Of a stretch of DNA of 64,000 nt, positions 16,405 to 24,816 are shown piece after piece. Position 1 is the first letter of the stretch. The number at the start of each line of letters is the position of its first letter. A program made the position numbers and the translations under genes. The stretch is from a bacterium HR29 (GTDB lineage: Bacteria > Chloroflexota > Dehalococcoidia > Tepidiformales > Tepidiformaceae). The notes below the pieces were generated by a model. The model was not told the DNA's origin and did not search any database. It was given only the letters and a program-made list of their open reading frames with translations. The stretch spans positions 353,501 through 417,500 of the forward strand of contig BEIF01000001.1 of assembly GCA_002898215.1 (NCBI GenBank), in the 5' to 3' direction.

Positions 16405-17477
16405 GGCTCCTCCTCGAATCCGGGCGGCGGGCCCCCGATCCCCCGGAGGCCGGCGATGACGCGGATGCGGCCGAGCCCGGCGCTGTCGGTGAGCTGCTCG
16501 AGTGCCCGCCGCCGCACGAAGTACTCCTGGAGGTCGTGGCGCACCGCCTCCACAAGCCCGTGCGCACCGAGAGCGTACAGGAACTCCCGCTGGGTGCGGG
16601 GCCCATAGGTCTCCATCTCTTCCGCCTCGAGCGCCGCCAGCAACTCGTCGAGGTTCACGTGCGCGGTGAGGTCCTGCTCGCCCACGTGCACGTACGGGTC
16701 GGTGTGCACCGTGTGGCGGTAGAAGCAGAGGAGGGTCCCCTGCGTCCGCCAGGGCGCCCACAGCTCCTGGCGAGGGTAACCGTAATCGAAGACGAGCACC
16801 GCGCCCCGGCGGACGAAGCGTGCCATGGCGCGCATCGTCCCATAGGCGAGGGGGCTCACCTCGAAACGCCCCGCGGGCGGCGCGCCGTCGACCGTGGCGA
16901 TCCGGCCCCGTACTTCGACGAACCGCTCCCCGTTCCAGGCAACCATCACCTCGGCCGGTCCGCGTTCGGTCACCTCGAAGAGTTGCACCGGAAGGGCGTC
17001 GAAGAACTCGTTGGCGACGACCGCTCCCGCCTCGGCCGGCTCCTCCGGCTCATCGATCCAGATGACCCGAGGATCGTCGCCGCGTGCCCCCCGTTCGATG
17101 GCGAAGTACCGAACGGCCGCCGCGAACTCGGGGTCGCGTCCTTCAGCCCAGTCGAGGATGGCCCGCGCAAGGTGTCCCTCCCCGGCACCCGGCTCGAAGA
17201 TGGCGAAGGGAGTGGGCCGGCCGAGCTGCTCCCATACCCAGCGGCACCACGCCCCGACAGCCCAGCCGAAGAGGGGGTGGATCGTCGGGCTGGTGAGGAA
17301 ATCGCCGTGTCGGCCGATGCGGCCAGGCTTCCGGTAGTAGCCGTGTTCGGGGTGGTAGAGCGCCAGCTCCATGAAACGCTGGAACGGGATCGCCCCGCCG
17401 CCCATCTCCGCGATGATGGCGCGGACGAGTTGCGGATTTCCTAGCGCTGCCAGTCCCGGGTCGAGGTCGAGTGGCAT
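16401..17477 (-). CDS. MidA/NDUFAF7-family SAM-dependent protein methyltransferase
   Basis: About 358 residues. GAIPFQRFMELALYHPEHGYY at the N-terminus, GDFLTSPTIHPLFGWAVG, the SAM-binding IFEPGAGEGHLA and VVANEFFDALPV are hallmarks of this family (DUF185). In mitochondria the homologue methylates an arginine of a complex I subunit; the bacterial substrate is not known. ATG 17477 has GCGGAGAT immediately upstream; an ATG at 17510 would add 11 residues. First gene of the MidA-peroxiredoxin-NifU-like operon, coupled by ATGA. Confidence 0.88.
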   Translation of the reverse strand: MPLDLDPGLAALGNPQLVRAIIAEMGGGAIPFQRFMELALYHPEHGYYRKPGRIGRHGDFLTSPTIHPLFGWAVGAWCRWVWEQLGRPTPFAIFEPGAGEGHLARAILDWAEGRDPEFAAAVRYFAIERGARGDDPRVIWIDEPEEPAEAGAVVANEFFDALPVQLFEVTERGPAEVMVAWNGERFVEVRGRIATVDGAPPAGRFEVSPLAYGTMRAMARFVRRGAVLVFDYGYPRQELWAPWRTQGTLLCFYRHTVHTDPYVHVGEQDLTAHVNLDELLAALEAEEMETYGPRTQREFLYALGAHGLVEAVRHDLQEYFVRRRALEQLTDSAGLGRIRVIAGLRGIGGPPPGFEEEP

Positions 17478-17591
17478 ATCTCCGCGATCTACGGTACGCT
17501 GTCGCGCCATCCGGGAGCCACTGGAATCCGGTTCGTATCCGTTTCCGCGTCGCCGCTCCGGGCTCCCGATGCTACCGCTGGGGGGAAAGCG

Positions 17592-18092
17592 ATGAGCGCA
17601 ACCGAACAGTGGGAAGAGCTCATGGATGCAGCCGTCCGCAACCTCGGCCTCGCGCTCGCCATCTTCGACCCGCTCCGGTTCCGCGCTTGGGCCGAGCTCG
17701 GGCTCACCACCGCGCAGCTGCGCGTCCTCTTCCTCATCCGCGCGAAGCCGGGCGTCACCGCCGGCCAGCTCGCCACTCGGCTCGGGGTCACGCCGCCGAC
17801 CATCTCCGGCATCATCGACCGCCTTGTCCGCCTCGAGCTCGTCCGGCGCGAGGATGACGCCTGCGACCGCCGCCTGGTTCGCAACTTCCTTACGGAGGCG
17901 GGAGAGCGGTGCTGCTCGCGGATGGCCCGCGGCGGCGATGCCTTCACGCGTCGTATCCTGTCGGAGATGGCCCCGGCCGACCTCGAGGCGCTCAACCGCG
18001 GTCTCCGCGCCTTCATCGAGGCGAGCGAGGCGGTGGCCCGCGCCGAGCCGAATCTGGCCGCGGTCGTGATGCCAGGTACCAGTAGCGAATGA
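17592..18092 (+). CDS. MarR-family transcriptional regulator
   Basis: 166 residues. A winged-HTH lies at about 40-105: LTTAQLRVLFLI, GQLATRLGVTPPTISGIIDR as recognition helix region, and LVRREDDACDRRLVRNFLT as wing. N- and C-terminal helices would form the dimer interface. A GGGGGAAAG ribosome-binding site lies 2-10 nt upstream of the ATG. The last 4 bp overlap the phosphatase gene, so the two are co-transcribed. Ligand and targets cannot be read from sequence. Confidence 0.9.
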   Translation: MSATEQWEELMDAAVRNLGLALAIFDPLRFRAWAELGLTTAQLRVLFLIRAKPGVTAGQLATRLGVTPPTISGIIDRLVRLELVRREDDACDRRLVRNFLTEAGERCCSRMARGGDAFTRRILSEMAPADLEALNRGLRAFIEASEAVARAEPNLAAVVMPGTSSE

Positions 18093-18802
18093 CGGAGACG
18101 ACCCGCCGAGTCCGAACCATCGACCTCGAAGACCCGTTCGTCCCGTCCTTCGAGGGGATGTGCGAGCTCCTCCTCGTCCGCCACGGCGAGCAAGCCTTCC
18201 GCGACAACATCCCCCTCGGCGAGGCGGTCGATGCCCCGCTCTCGGAGCTGGGGTGGAAGCAGGCCCGGGCCTTGGGGGAGCGCTTGGCGAAGGCGCGCAT
18301 CGGCGCCGTCTACACCAGCCCCCTTCGCCGCGCCTACGACACCGCGATGGAGGTGGCGAAGCACCACGGCCTCACGCCGATCGTTCGCGAGGACTTGCGC
18401 GAAATCGACCTCTGGCAGCGGGCTCCCCAGGACAAAGGGCTCCTCGACCTGTTCAGCCGCGACGAGCTCGTCGCCATCTACCGCGAGGTCGCCCGCGCCC
18501 GCCGGCACGAGGCCTGGCCGTACGTCGAAGACGTCGAAGCGTTCCGGCGGCGGGTGGTCGCTGCAATCGACCGCATCGCCGAGGAGGGCGTTGGCCATCG
18601 GGTGGTCGTGGTCTGCCATGGCGGCGTCATCAACACCTACCTCTCGCACCTGTTCGGCAGCCGGTTCGACCACCTGGTCGCGGTGCACCACACCTCCATC
18701 ACGGTGGTGCGGGCTGCCGATACCCGCCGCGCCGTGCTCACAATCAACGACTACAGCCACGTGATGCCGATTCAGAGCAGTCGAAACAAATTGAACGCCT
18801 GA
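18089..18802 (+). CDS. histidine phosphatase (phosphoglycerate-mutase-like) family protein
   Basis: 237 residues. The phospho-accepting histidine is in LLLVRHGEQ (about residue 31); LSELGWKQARALGERLA, VYTSPLRRAYDTAMEVA and VVVVCHGGVINTYLSHL complete the branch-1 signature. The family includes sugar- and cofactor-phosphatases as well as mutases, and the specific substrate cannot be told. ATG overlaps the MarR stop (ATGA). Confidence 0.87.
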   Translation: MTETTRRVRTIDLEDPFVPSFEGMCELLLVRHGEQAFRDNIPLGEAVDAPLSELGWKQARALGERLAKARIGAVYTSPLRRAYDTAMEVAKHHGLTPIVREDLREIDLWQRAPQDKGLLDLFSRDELVAIYREVARARRHEAWPYVEDVEAFRRRVVAAIDRIAEEGVGHRVVVVCHGGVINTYLSHLFGSRFDHLVAVHHTSITVVRAADTRRAVLTINDYSHVMPIQSSRNKLNA

Positions 18803-18827
18803 GGCGCTGGCGCGTGCGCACCTCTGG

Positions 18828-18833
18828 TACCCT
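18828..18833 (+). promoter_or_regulatory. leaderless -10 box of the ModE-like gene
   Basis: TACCCT, preceded by TCTGG, ends 6 nt before the GTG start at 18840. This places transcription start at or next to the start codon. No convincing -35 box. Confidence 0.45.
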
Positions 18834-18839
18834 TGGCCC

Positions 18840-19208
18840 GTGAGCCGCGTGGTGCCTCGGCAGAAGCTCTGGCTCGAGCGGGACGGGCGCATCGCCCTCT
18901 CCGATTACCGGGTGCGGCTGTTGGAGCTCGTCGCCGAGCGCGGGTCCCTGGCGGCCGCCGCCGAGGCGATGGGCCTCTCCTATCGCCGGGCCTGGGGAAA
19001 GATCAAGGAGCTGGAAGCGAACCTCGGCGTCCGCCTCGTTGCCTCCGAAGTCGGTGGCGCCGGGGGCGGCCATACCCGCCTCACTCCCCTCGGCGAGGAG
19101 TTCGTGGCCGCCTACCGGCGATTCCAGCGGCGCCTCGAAGCGGCGCTGGGAGAAGCCTTCGCGGCGGAGCTCGAACCCGTCCTGGGAAGCCGCCTGGCGG
19201 GCGGCTGA
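18840..19208 (+). CDS. stand-alone ModE-type (LysR-like) winged-HTH regulator
   Basis: 122 residues equal to the N-terminal DNA-binding domain of ModE: LWLERDGRIALSDYRVRLLE, ERGSLAAAAEAMGLSYRRAW as HTH, KIKELEANLGVRLVA as recognition and wing, then TRLTPLGEEFVAAYRRF. The C-terminal molybdate-binding TOBE/MOP domains are absent, so it would need another way to sense molybdate. Two molybdenum enzymes are encoded in the window (33.8 kb and 58-61 kb), which makes a molybdenum link plausible but unproven. GTG start placed by the -10 spacing. Confidence 0.82.
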   Translation: MSRVVPRQKLWLERDGRIALSDYRVRLLELVAERGSLAAAAEAMGLSYRRAWGKIKELEANLGVRLVASEVGGAGGGHTRLTPLGEEFVAAYRRFQRRLEAALGEAFAAELEPVLGSRLAGG

Positions 19209-19237
19209 ATGCCCTCGCCCGCAGCTTGGCGCGCCGG

Positions 19238-19243
19238 TACGCT
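19238..19243 (+). promoter_or_regulatory. leaderless -10 box of aspS
   Basis: TACGCT ends 6 nt before the aspS ATG. Nothing resembling a Shine-Dalgarno lies between, so a leaderless mRNA is predicted. Confidence 0.5.
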
Positions 19244-19249
19244 CCAACC

Positions 19250-21046
19250 ATGTTGAAGGACACGTACTGTGGCGACCTCCGCGCCTCCGATGCCGGCCGC
19301 ACCGTCCGCCTGGCCGGGTGGGTACACCGGCGGCGCGATCACGGTGGGCTCATCTTCATCGACCTGCGTGACTCCCACGGCATCGTTCAGCTCGTCTTCA
19401 CGCCCGACCGTCCCGAAGTCCACGCCGTTGCCGACCGCGCCCGCGTCGAGTGGGTGTTGGCCGTCGAGGGCGAAGTCCGCCTGCGCGCGCCCAACACGGT
19501 GAACCCACGTCTCCCAACGGGCGAGGTGGAGGTCGTTCCCATTCGCTGCGAGGTGCTCAACGAATCGCTGACTCCGCCCTTCTACATCAACGAGCCGGCC
19601 GACGTCGACGAGCGCGTCCGCCTCACGTACCGCTACCTGGACCTGCGCCGGCCGGAGGTCGCCCGGGTCATCCGCCTCCGCCACGAAGTCGTGCGCTTCA
19701 TCCGCGAATTCCTCTACGCCCGCGGCTTCACCGAAATCGAAACGCCGACCCTCATCAAATCCACTCCGGAGGGGGCGCGCGACTTCCTCGTTCCCTTCCG
19801 CCATCGGCCCGGCTACTTCTTCGCACTCCCCCAATCCCCGCAGATCCTGAAGGAGCTCCTGATGGTGGCGGGCTTCGAGCGATACTTCCAGCTCGCCCGC
19901 TGCTACCGCGACGAGGACTTCCGTGCCAACCGCGTGGCCGAACATACCCAGCTCGACCTGGAGATGAGCTTCGTCGACGAATCGGACGTCATGGGGCTCA
20001 TCGAGGAGCTGTACACGGAGATCGCCCGTCGCTTTGGGAACGGGCGAATCCTTCAGTCTCCGTTCCCGCGCCTCGACTACTTCGACTGTATGGAGCGGTA
20101 CGGGATCGACCGGCCCGACCTACGCTACGGTCTGGAACAGGTCGACATCACCGAGCCGCTCCGCGGAACGACCTTCAACGTCTTCGCCTCCGTCATCGCC
20201 GCCGGCGGTGTGGTGAAGGCCATCCGCGTTCCCGGGAAGGCCGATTTCACTCGCCGCGAGCTCGATTCGCTCACCGAGATCGCGAAGGGCGGAGGCGCCA
20301 AGGGGCTCGCCACGATCGCCTGGCTCCCGGGAGGCGAAGTCCGCTCCCCCATCGCCAAGTTCCTGACGCCGGCGGAGATCGACGGGATTCGGATGCGCAC
20401 CGAAGCGTGCGAAGGCGATATCGTCCTCATCGTCGCCGACGAGCGTGAGGTCGCGGCGAGGTCGCTCCACCTGGTACGGGACGAGCTGGGCGACCGTCTC
20501 GGCCTCAAAGATCCTTCCGTCCTCGCCTTCGCTTGGGTGACCGGCTTCCCGCTGCTCGAATGGCGCCCGGAGGAGGGACGGTGGGACGCCATGCACAACC
20601 CGTTCAGCGGCTTCCGTCCGGAAGACGAACCCTTGCTCGATACCGACCCTGGCCGAGTCGTCTCCCGCCAGTACGACCTCGTGATGAACGGCCAGGAGCT
20701 TGGCGGCGGCTCCATCCGTATCAACAAACGGGCTCAGCAGGAGAAGGTGTTCTCCCTCATGGGGTATTCGAAGGAGGAGATGGAGGCCCGTTTCGGCGCC
20801 CTGCTCCGCGCGCTCGAATACGGCGCGCCTCCCATGGGAGGCATCGGCGCCGGCATCGACCGACTCATCATGGCGCTCGTCGGTACCGATAACATCCGCG
20901 ACGTCATCGCCTTCCCGAAGACCTCGAACGGGACCGACCCCATGCTCGGCGCGCCCTCGCCCGTCGACCCCGAGCAGCTCCGTGAGCTCGGGCTGATGTT
21001 GACGCCAGAGGCGGAGAGGAACGTGCGCGAAGCCGCCGAGCTCTAA
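19250..21046 (+). CDS. aspS: aspartyl-tRNA synthetase (bacterial type)
   Basis: 598 residues. N-terminal anticodon-binding OB fold (about 1-105; VRLAGWVHRRRDHGGLIFID), class II core with QSPQILKELLMVAGFERYFQ (motif 2 region), the inserted GAD domain (about 290-410) and motif 3 GGIGAGIDRLIMAL. The reading frame is open upstream to 18833, but the family N-terminus MLKDTYCGDL starts at 19250. Oddity: the normally near-invariant motif 2 stretch RADRQPEFTQ reads RANRVAEHTQ, unusual for this enzyme. Whether it charges tRNA(Asn) as well cannot be decided from this window. Confidence 0.95.
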   Translation: MLKDTYCGDLRASDAGRTVRLAGWVHRRRDHGGLIFIDLRDSHGIVQLVFTPDRPEVHAVADRARVEWVLAVEGEVRLRAPNTVNPRLPTGEVEVVPIRCEVLNESLTPPFYINEPADVDERVRLTYRYLDLRRPEVARVIRLRHEVVRFIREFLYARGFTEIETPTLIKSTPEGARDFLVPFRHRPGYFFALPQSPQILKELLMVAGFERYFQLARCYRDEDFRANRVAEHTQLDLEMSFVDESDVMGLIEELYTEIARRFGNGRILQSPFPRLDYFDCMERYGIDRPDLRYGLEQVDITEPLRGTTFNVFASVIAAGGVVKAIRVPGKADFTRRELDSLTEIAKGGGAKGLATIAWLPGGEVRSPIAKFLTPAEIDGIRMRTEACEGDIVLIVADEREVAARSLHLVRDELGDRLGLKDPSVLAFAWVTGFPLLEWRPEEGRWDAMHNPFSGFRPEDEPLLDTDPGRVVSRQYDLVMNGQELGGGSIRINKRAQQEKVFSLMGYSKEEMEARFGALLRALEYGAPPMGGIGAGIDRLIMALVGTDNIRDVIAFPKTSNGTDPMLGAPSPVDPEQLRELGLMLTPEAERNVREAAEL

Positions 21047-21125
21047 CCGGCCCCGCCGGCTATACTCTTTTCCCAGCCTTGACGGGCCGCCCGAGCGGGG
21101 CCATCCCCTTCCGGGCCGGTCGTCG

Positions 21126-21148
21126 TACAGTAGGCGGGAATTCCCGCC
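21126..21148 (+). promoter_or_regulatory. -10 box plus 16-bp perfect palindrome upstream of the ABC operon
   Basis: TACAGT (21126-21131) is followed one base later by GGCGGGAATTCCCGCC (21133-21148), a perfect palindrome. The predicted transcription start (about 21138) falls inside the palindrome, the classic place for a repressor operator. A second -10-like TATACT lies at 21061-21066. Confidence 0.5.
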
Positions 21149-21162
21149 CGAGGGCCTGTCGG

Positions 21163-22827
21163 ATGTCGAATCGCGCCCTCACCCTGATGATGGGGTTCGT
21201 GGCGGCGCTCATCGTGGTGGTGGGCGCCGTGCTGGTTATCGCCCTGCTCGGCGACGGGGGAGACGGCTCCCCCGCGCCCGGTTCGCCCTCGGAAGGCGGC
21301 AGCGGCGGGTCCTCCTCCAGCGCGGGCTTCTGCCGCGACAACGTCCTCATCACGTTCGGGGCGGACCCAGCCTCGGTGCTCGACCCCATCCAAGTACGCG
21401 ACGAGGGAACCGCGGAGTACGTCGTGGAGATCTTCGGCGGCCTCGTCACCCTCGACCTGAACATGAAGGTGGTGCCCGACATCGCCGAGAGCTGGGAAGT
21501 CTCTCCGGACGGGCTCACCTACACCTTCCACCTGCGGGACGACGTGGTGTTCCACAACGGCCGCCGCGTGACCGCCGAGGATTTCAAGTACTCGTTCGAA
21601 CGTGCGGCCGACCCCGCCAACGCCTCGCCTACCGTCCTGCTCTACCTCGGCAACATCGTCGGCGTGCGCGAGCGGTACGCCAACCAGGCCTCTGAAGTCT
21701 CGGGCGTTCAGGTTATCGACGAACGCACCCTCCAGATCCGCGTGCGCCAGCCCACCTCGTACTTCCTCGCCGAACTGACGTATCCGGTCGCGTTCGTGGT
21801 CGATCGCGAACAGATCGAGCGGGACCCCCGCAACTGGACCCGGCGACCGAACGGGACGGGGCCCTACCGGGTGAAAGAGTTCATCCCCGGGCAGCGCATC
21901 GTGCTCGTCCGGAACGAGCGTTACCATCTCGGGATGCCGAAGCTCGAGGAGGTGCGCTTCGACCTGGGCGGCGGCTCGCTCCTCACACGGTACGAGAACA
22001 ACGAGATCCACGTCGCCCTCGTCCCCGCGATCGAGCTCGGGGCGATCAAGGAGGGCCGGAGCCCCCTGGCGAAGGAGTACGTGCCCAATCCGCGAATGGC
22101 GGTCTCGTATCTTGCCTTCAACGCCAAACAGCCGCCGTTCGACGACCCGAAGGTGCGACAGGCGTTGGCCATGACCGTCGACCGGGAGCGCATCAACGAC
22201 GTGCTCCTCTTCGGGACCCAGCGCCCCGCCGACGGCATCCTCCCTCCGGAAATGCCAGGCTTCGACGAGTCAATCAGCGGCTATCCCTACGACCCTGCTC
22301 GGGCCAAACAGCTTCTCGCCGAGTCGCGGTACGCCGGCAACATGCCGCGCATCGTGCTCACCTACGCGGGCGCCGGAGGAGAGCCGCCCGATGTCCTTCT
22401 CGCCATCACCGAGGAGTGGAAGCAGCAGCTCGGCGTGGAGGTGGAACTCCAAGCGACCGAATACAGCGCGTTCCTCCGGGAACTCCGCCGTGGAACGTTC
22501 CAGGCGTTCTCGGCCGGTTGGATCGCCGATTACCCCGACCCCGAGGACTTCCTCGACAAGCTGTTCCACTCCGAGAGCCCCCAGAACGAGATGGGCTACC
22601 GCAACCCCGAGGTCGACCGCATCCTCGAGCAAGCCCGCGGGGAACGCGACCAGGCCCGCCGGTTCGAGCTCTACCACCAGGCGGAGCGGCTCATCCTCCA
22701 GGACGCCGTCGTCATCCCGCTCTTCTGGCCGGTGGAGCACCAGCTCGTGAAGCCTTGCGTGAAGAACTGGCCCGTCGTACCGATGACCGTGCCGAAGTAC
22801 CGGTACATCGAAATCAGTCCCGATTGA
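21163..22827 (+). CDS. peptide/nickel-type ABC transporter substrate-binding protein
   Basis: 554 residues, SBP family 5. An N-terminal hydrophobic anchor (about 8-30; no lipobox) is followed by a Gly/Ser/Pro linker (to about 58) and the binding domain: AESWEVSPDGLTYTFHLRDD, NGRRVTAEDFKYSFERAADP and the C-terminal lobe with SAGWIADYPDPEDFLDKLFH. It would face outside, tethered by the anchor, and deliver oligopeptides to the two permeases that follow. ATG 21163 was chosen for the signal anchor; GAGGG lies 8 nt upstream. Confidence 0.9.
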   Translation: MSNRALTLMMGFVAALIVVVGAVLVIALLGDGGDGSPAPGSPSEGGSGGSSSSAGFCRDNVLITFGADPASVLDPIQVRDEGTAEYVVEIFGGLVTLDLNMKVVPDIAESWEVSPDGLTYTFHLRDDVVFHNGRRVTAEDFKYSFERAADPANASPTVLLYLGNIVGVRERYANQASEVSGVQVIDERTLQIRVRQPTSYFLAELTYPVAFVVDREQIERDPRNWTRRPNGTGPYRVKEFIPGQRIVLVRNERYHLGMPKLEEVRFDLGGGSLLTRYENNEIHVALVPAIELGAIKEGRSPLAKEYVPNPRMAVSYLAFNAKQPPFDDPKVRQALAMTVDRERINDVLLFGTQRPADGILPPEMPGFDESISGYPYDPARAKQLLAESRYAGNMPRIVLTYAGAGGEPPDVLLAITEEWKQQLGVEVELQATEYSAFLRELRRGTFQAFSAGWIADYPDPEDFLDKLFHSESPQNEMGYRNPEVDRILEQARGERDQARRFELYHQAERLILQDAVVIPLFWPVEHQLVKPCVKNWPVVPMTVPKYRYIEISPD

Positions 22828-22831
22828 TGCC

Positions 22832-23782
22832 ATGCCGCCCGGCCTTTCGGCCTACCTGATTCGGCGCCTCCTCTGGACGATCCCCGTTCTCTTCGCCATC
22901 TCCTTCATCGTCTTCACCATCCTTCGGCTCGCGCCCGGAGACCCGGTCGATACGCTCCTCGGCCAGCGGTACACGGAGGAGACTGCGGCGCGGCTGCGCG
23001 CGAAGTACGGTTACGACCGGCCGCTCCTCGTCCAGTACGGGAAGTACCTCTCGAACCTCATGCGGGGTGACCTCGGCGTCTCAACCCGGCATGCCGATTT
23101 CACCGTGAGCGAGGTGATCTGGCCGAAGATCAAGGTTTCGAGCCAGCTCGGGGCGATGGCGTTGGTCATCACCTTCGCCATCGGCATCCCGGTCGGAGTG
23201 TATGCGGCGCTGGCCCGCGGCACCCCGCTCGACCCGCTCACCATCGGCTTCTGGCTGGCGATCGACGCCGTCCCGGTCTTCGTTGCCATCCCGATCCTCC
23301 AGTGGGTGCTCGCGGTGAAGCTCGGGTGGGTCCGCCTCGCCTGGGAAGGGGTCTGGAGCCCGAACATCATCCTGCCGGTGCTCATCATGAGCCTGCCGGG
23401 GGTGGCCGGGGTCGCGCGCTTCACCCGCGCCTCGGTTATCTCCGTCATGTCCGAAGACTACGTGCGCACGGCCCGAGCGAAGGGTCTGCCCGAACGCCTG
23501 GTGGTGTGGAGACACATCGCCCGCAACGCCATGCTGCCGCTCATCACCGTTATCGGCCTTTCGCTCCCGGGGATCGCCGGCGGCGCGCTCTTCGTCGAGC
23601 TCTACTTCGGCATTCCCGGCATCGCCCGCGAAGCGCTCGAGGCGGTCCTCGCCCCCGATTTCGACGTCGTCCTCGCCCTTGTGCTCTTCGGGTCGCTCCT
23701 GTTCGTGCTGGCCAACATCCTCGTCGATGTCTCGTACGCCATCATCGACCCCCGGGTCCGGGTCCAGGCGCAGCGAGGCTGA
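22832..23782 (+). CDS. ABC transporter permease, DppB type
   Basis: 316 residues with about six membrane helices. The N-terminus AYLIRRLLWTIPVLFAISF and the segment LAPGDPVDTLLGQRYT are typical of DppB/OppB. The cytoplasmic EAA-like loop (YVRTARAKGLPERLVVWRHI) docks the ATPase. It starts 4 bp after the binding-protein gene. No ATPase gene (DppD/DppF) follows; these must be encoded elsewhere. Confidence 0.93.
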   Translation: MPPGLSAYLIRRLLWTIPVLFAISFIVFTILRLAPGDPVDTLLGQRYTEETAARLRAKYGYDRPLLVQYGKYLSNLMRGDLGVSTRHADFTVSEVIWPKIKVSSQLGAMALVITFAIGIPVGVYAALARGTPLDPLTIGFWLAIDAVPVFVAIPILQWVLAVKLGWVRLAWEGVWSPNIILPVLIMSLPGVAGVARFTRASVISVMSEDYVRTARAKGLPERLVVWRHIARNAMLPLITVIGLSLPGIAGGALFVELYFGIPGIAREALEAVLAPDFDVVLALVLFGSLLFVLANILVDVSYAIIDPRVRVQAQRG

Positions 23783-23785
23783 ATC

Positions 23786-24760
23786 GTGCAGGACGTCGCT
23801 CTGCTCGAATTCGAGAGCGTGGTTCGGCCGGGTGCATCCCCGTGGCGGCGCTTCCTGCGCGACCTCCTGCGCCGGAAGGTGGCCGTGGTGGCGCTCGCGT
23901 ACATCCTGCTCTTCTACGCTGTCGGAGCCTTCGCGCCGCTCGTTGCACCCTACGACCCGAACGCCCAGAACCTTTCGGTCGAATCCAGGCTGCAGGGCCC
24001 CTCGTGGGAGCATCTCTTGGGCACCGATTCGCTCGGCCGCGACATCCTCTCCCGCGTGGTCTACGCCGCCCGGACCACGCTCCTCTTCACCGTCGCTGTG
24101 TTAGTCACGGGGGGGTTGGTGCTCGGTTTGGGGCTCGGCCTGCTCGCCGGCTACCGCGGTGGCTGGGTCGATACGCTCATCATGCGCGTCGGTGAAGTCC
24201 TCGCCGGCATCCCTACCCTCTTCCTCATGATCGCCATCGCCGCTGCCTTCCGAACCCGCATCGATGACGCGGCCTACTGGTTGCGGCAGAACACCTTCCT
24301 CGGCCAGGACGCGAAGGCCTTCCTCGATTTCGTCATCATCGTCGGCGTGACGGTCCCCTTCGCCTGGGTGGGTACGGCCCGCATCGTCCGCAGCCAGGCG
24401 CTCGCCATCCGCGAGATGGAGTACGTGCTTGCGGCCGAGGCGCTCGGTGCGTCGGTGTGGCGTATCGTTACCCGGCACATCCTCCCTGGGGTTCTGCCCC
24501 TCTTCCTTGTCGGCGTTTCGGGCGGGATGGCCGCCATCGCCGGCGTCGAGGTTTCGCTCAGCTTCCTCGGCCTGGGGGTCGACCCTCCCACCGCCAGCTT
24601 CGGGACGCTCATCGGCGATGGGGCGGGGGTTCGCACTTTCCAGGCATACCCGCATCTGCTCCTCTCGGCTGCCGTTCCGGTGGTGCTCTTCTTCTTCGCC
24701 TGGAATTTGCTCGGAGACGCGCTGGTCGACATCCTCGAACCGCGGATGCAGGCGCGCTGA
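23786..24760 (+). CDS. ABC transporter permease, DppC type
   Basis: 324 residues. An N-terminal cytoplasmic stretch and first helix (about 36-58) precede the membrane domain; LLGTDSLGRDILSRVVYAAR is the diagnostic DppC/OppC motif, and EYVLAAEALGASVWRIVTRH is the EAA loop. A roughly 30-residue insert (about 150-180; DDAAYWLRQNTFLGQDAKAF) enlarges an extracytoplasmic loop compared with the usual family. GTG start 3 bp after the DppB gene. Confidence 0.93.
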   Translation: MQDVALLEFESVVRPGASPWRRFLRDLLRRKVAVVALAYILLFYAVGAFAPLVAPYDPNAQNLSVESRLQGPSWEHLLGTDSLGRDILSRVVYAARTTLLFTVAVLVTGGLVLGLGLGLLAGYRGGWVDTLIMRVGEVLAGIPTLFLMIAIAAAFRTRIDDAAYWLRQNTFLGQDAKAFLDFVIIVGVTVPFAWVGTARIVRSQALAIREMEYVLAAEALGASVWRIVTRHILPGVLPLFLVGVSGGMAAIAGVEVSLSFLGLGVDPPTASFGTLIGDGAGVRTFQAYPHLLLSAAVPVVLFFFAWNLLGDALVDILEPRMQAR

Positions 24761-24787
24761 GCTCCCGGTCCCTCTCCGCTGCTCTGG

Positions 24788-24793
24788 TATACT
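24788..24793 (+). promoter_or_regulatory. -10 box of the tig-clpP-clpX operon
   Basis: TATACT lies 23 nt before the tig GTG. Transcription from about 24800 would give a short leader (about 17 nt) carrying GGAGG at 24802-24806, a conventional ribosome-binding site. Confidence 0.5.
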
Positions 24794-24816
24794 CGCTTTT
24801 CGGAGGCCCCCAGACG

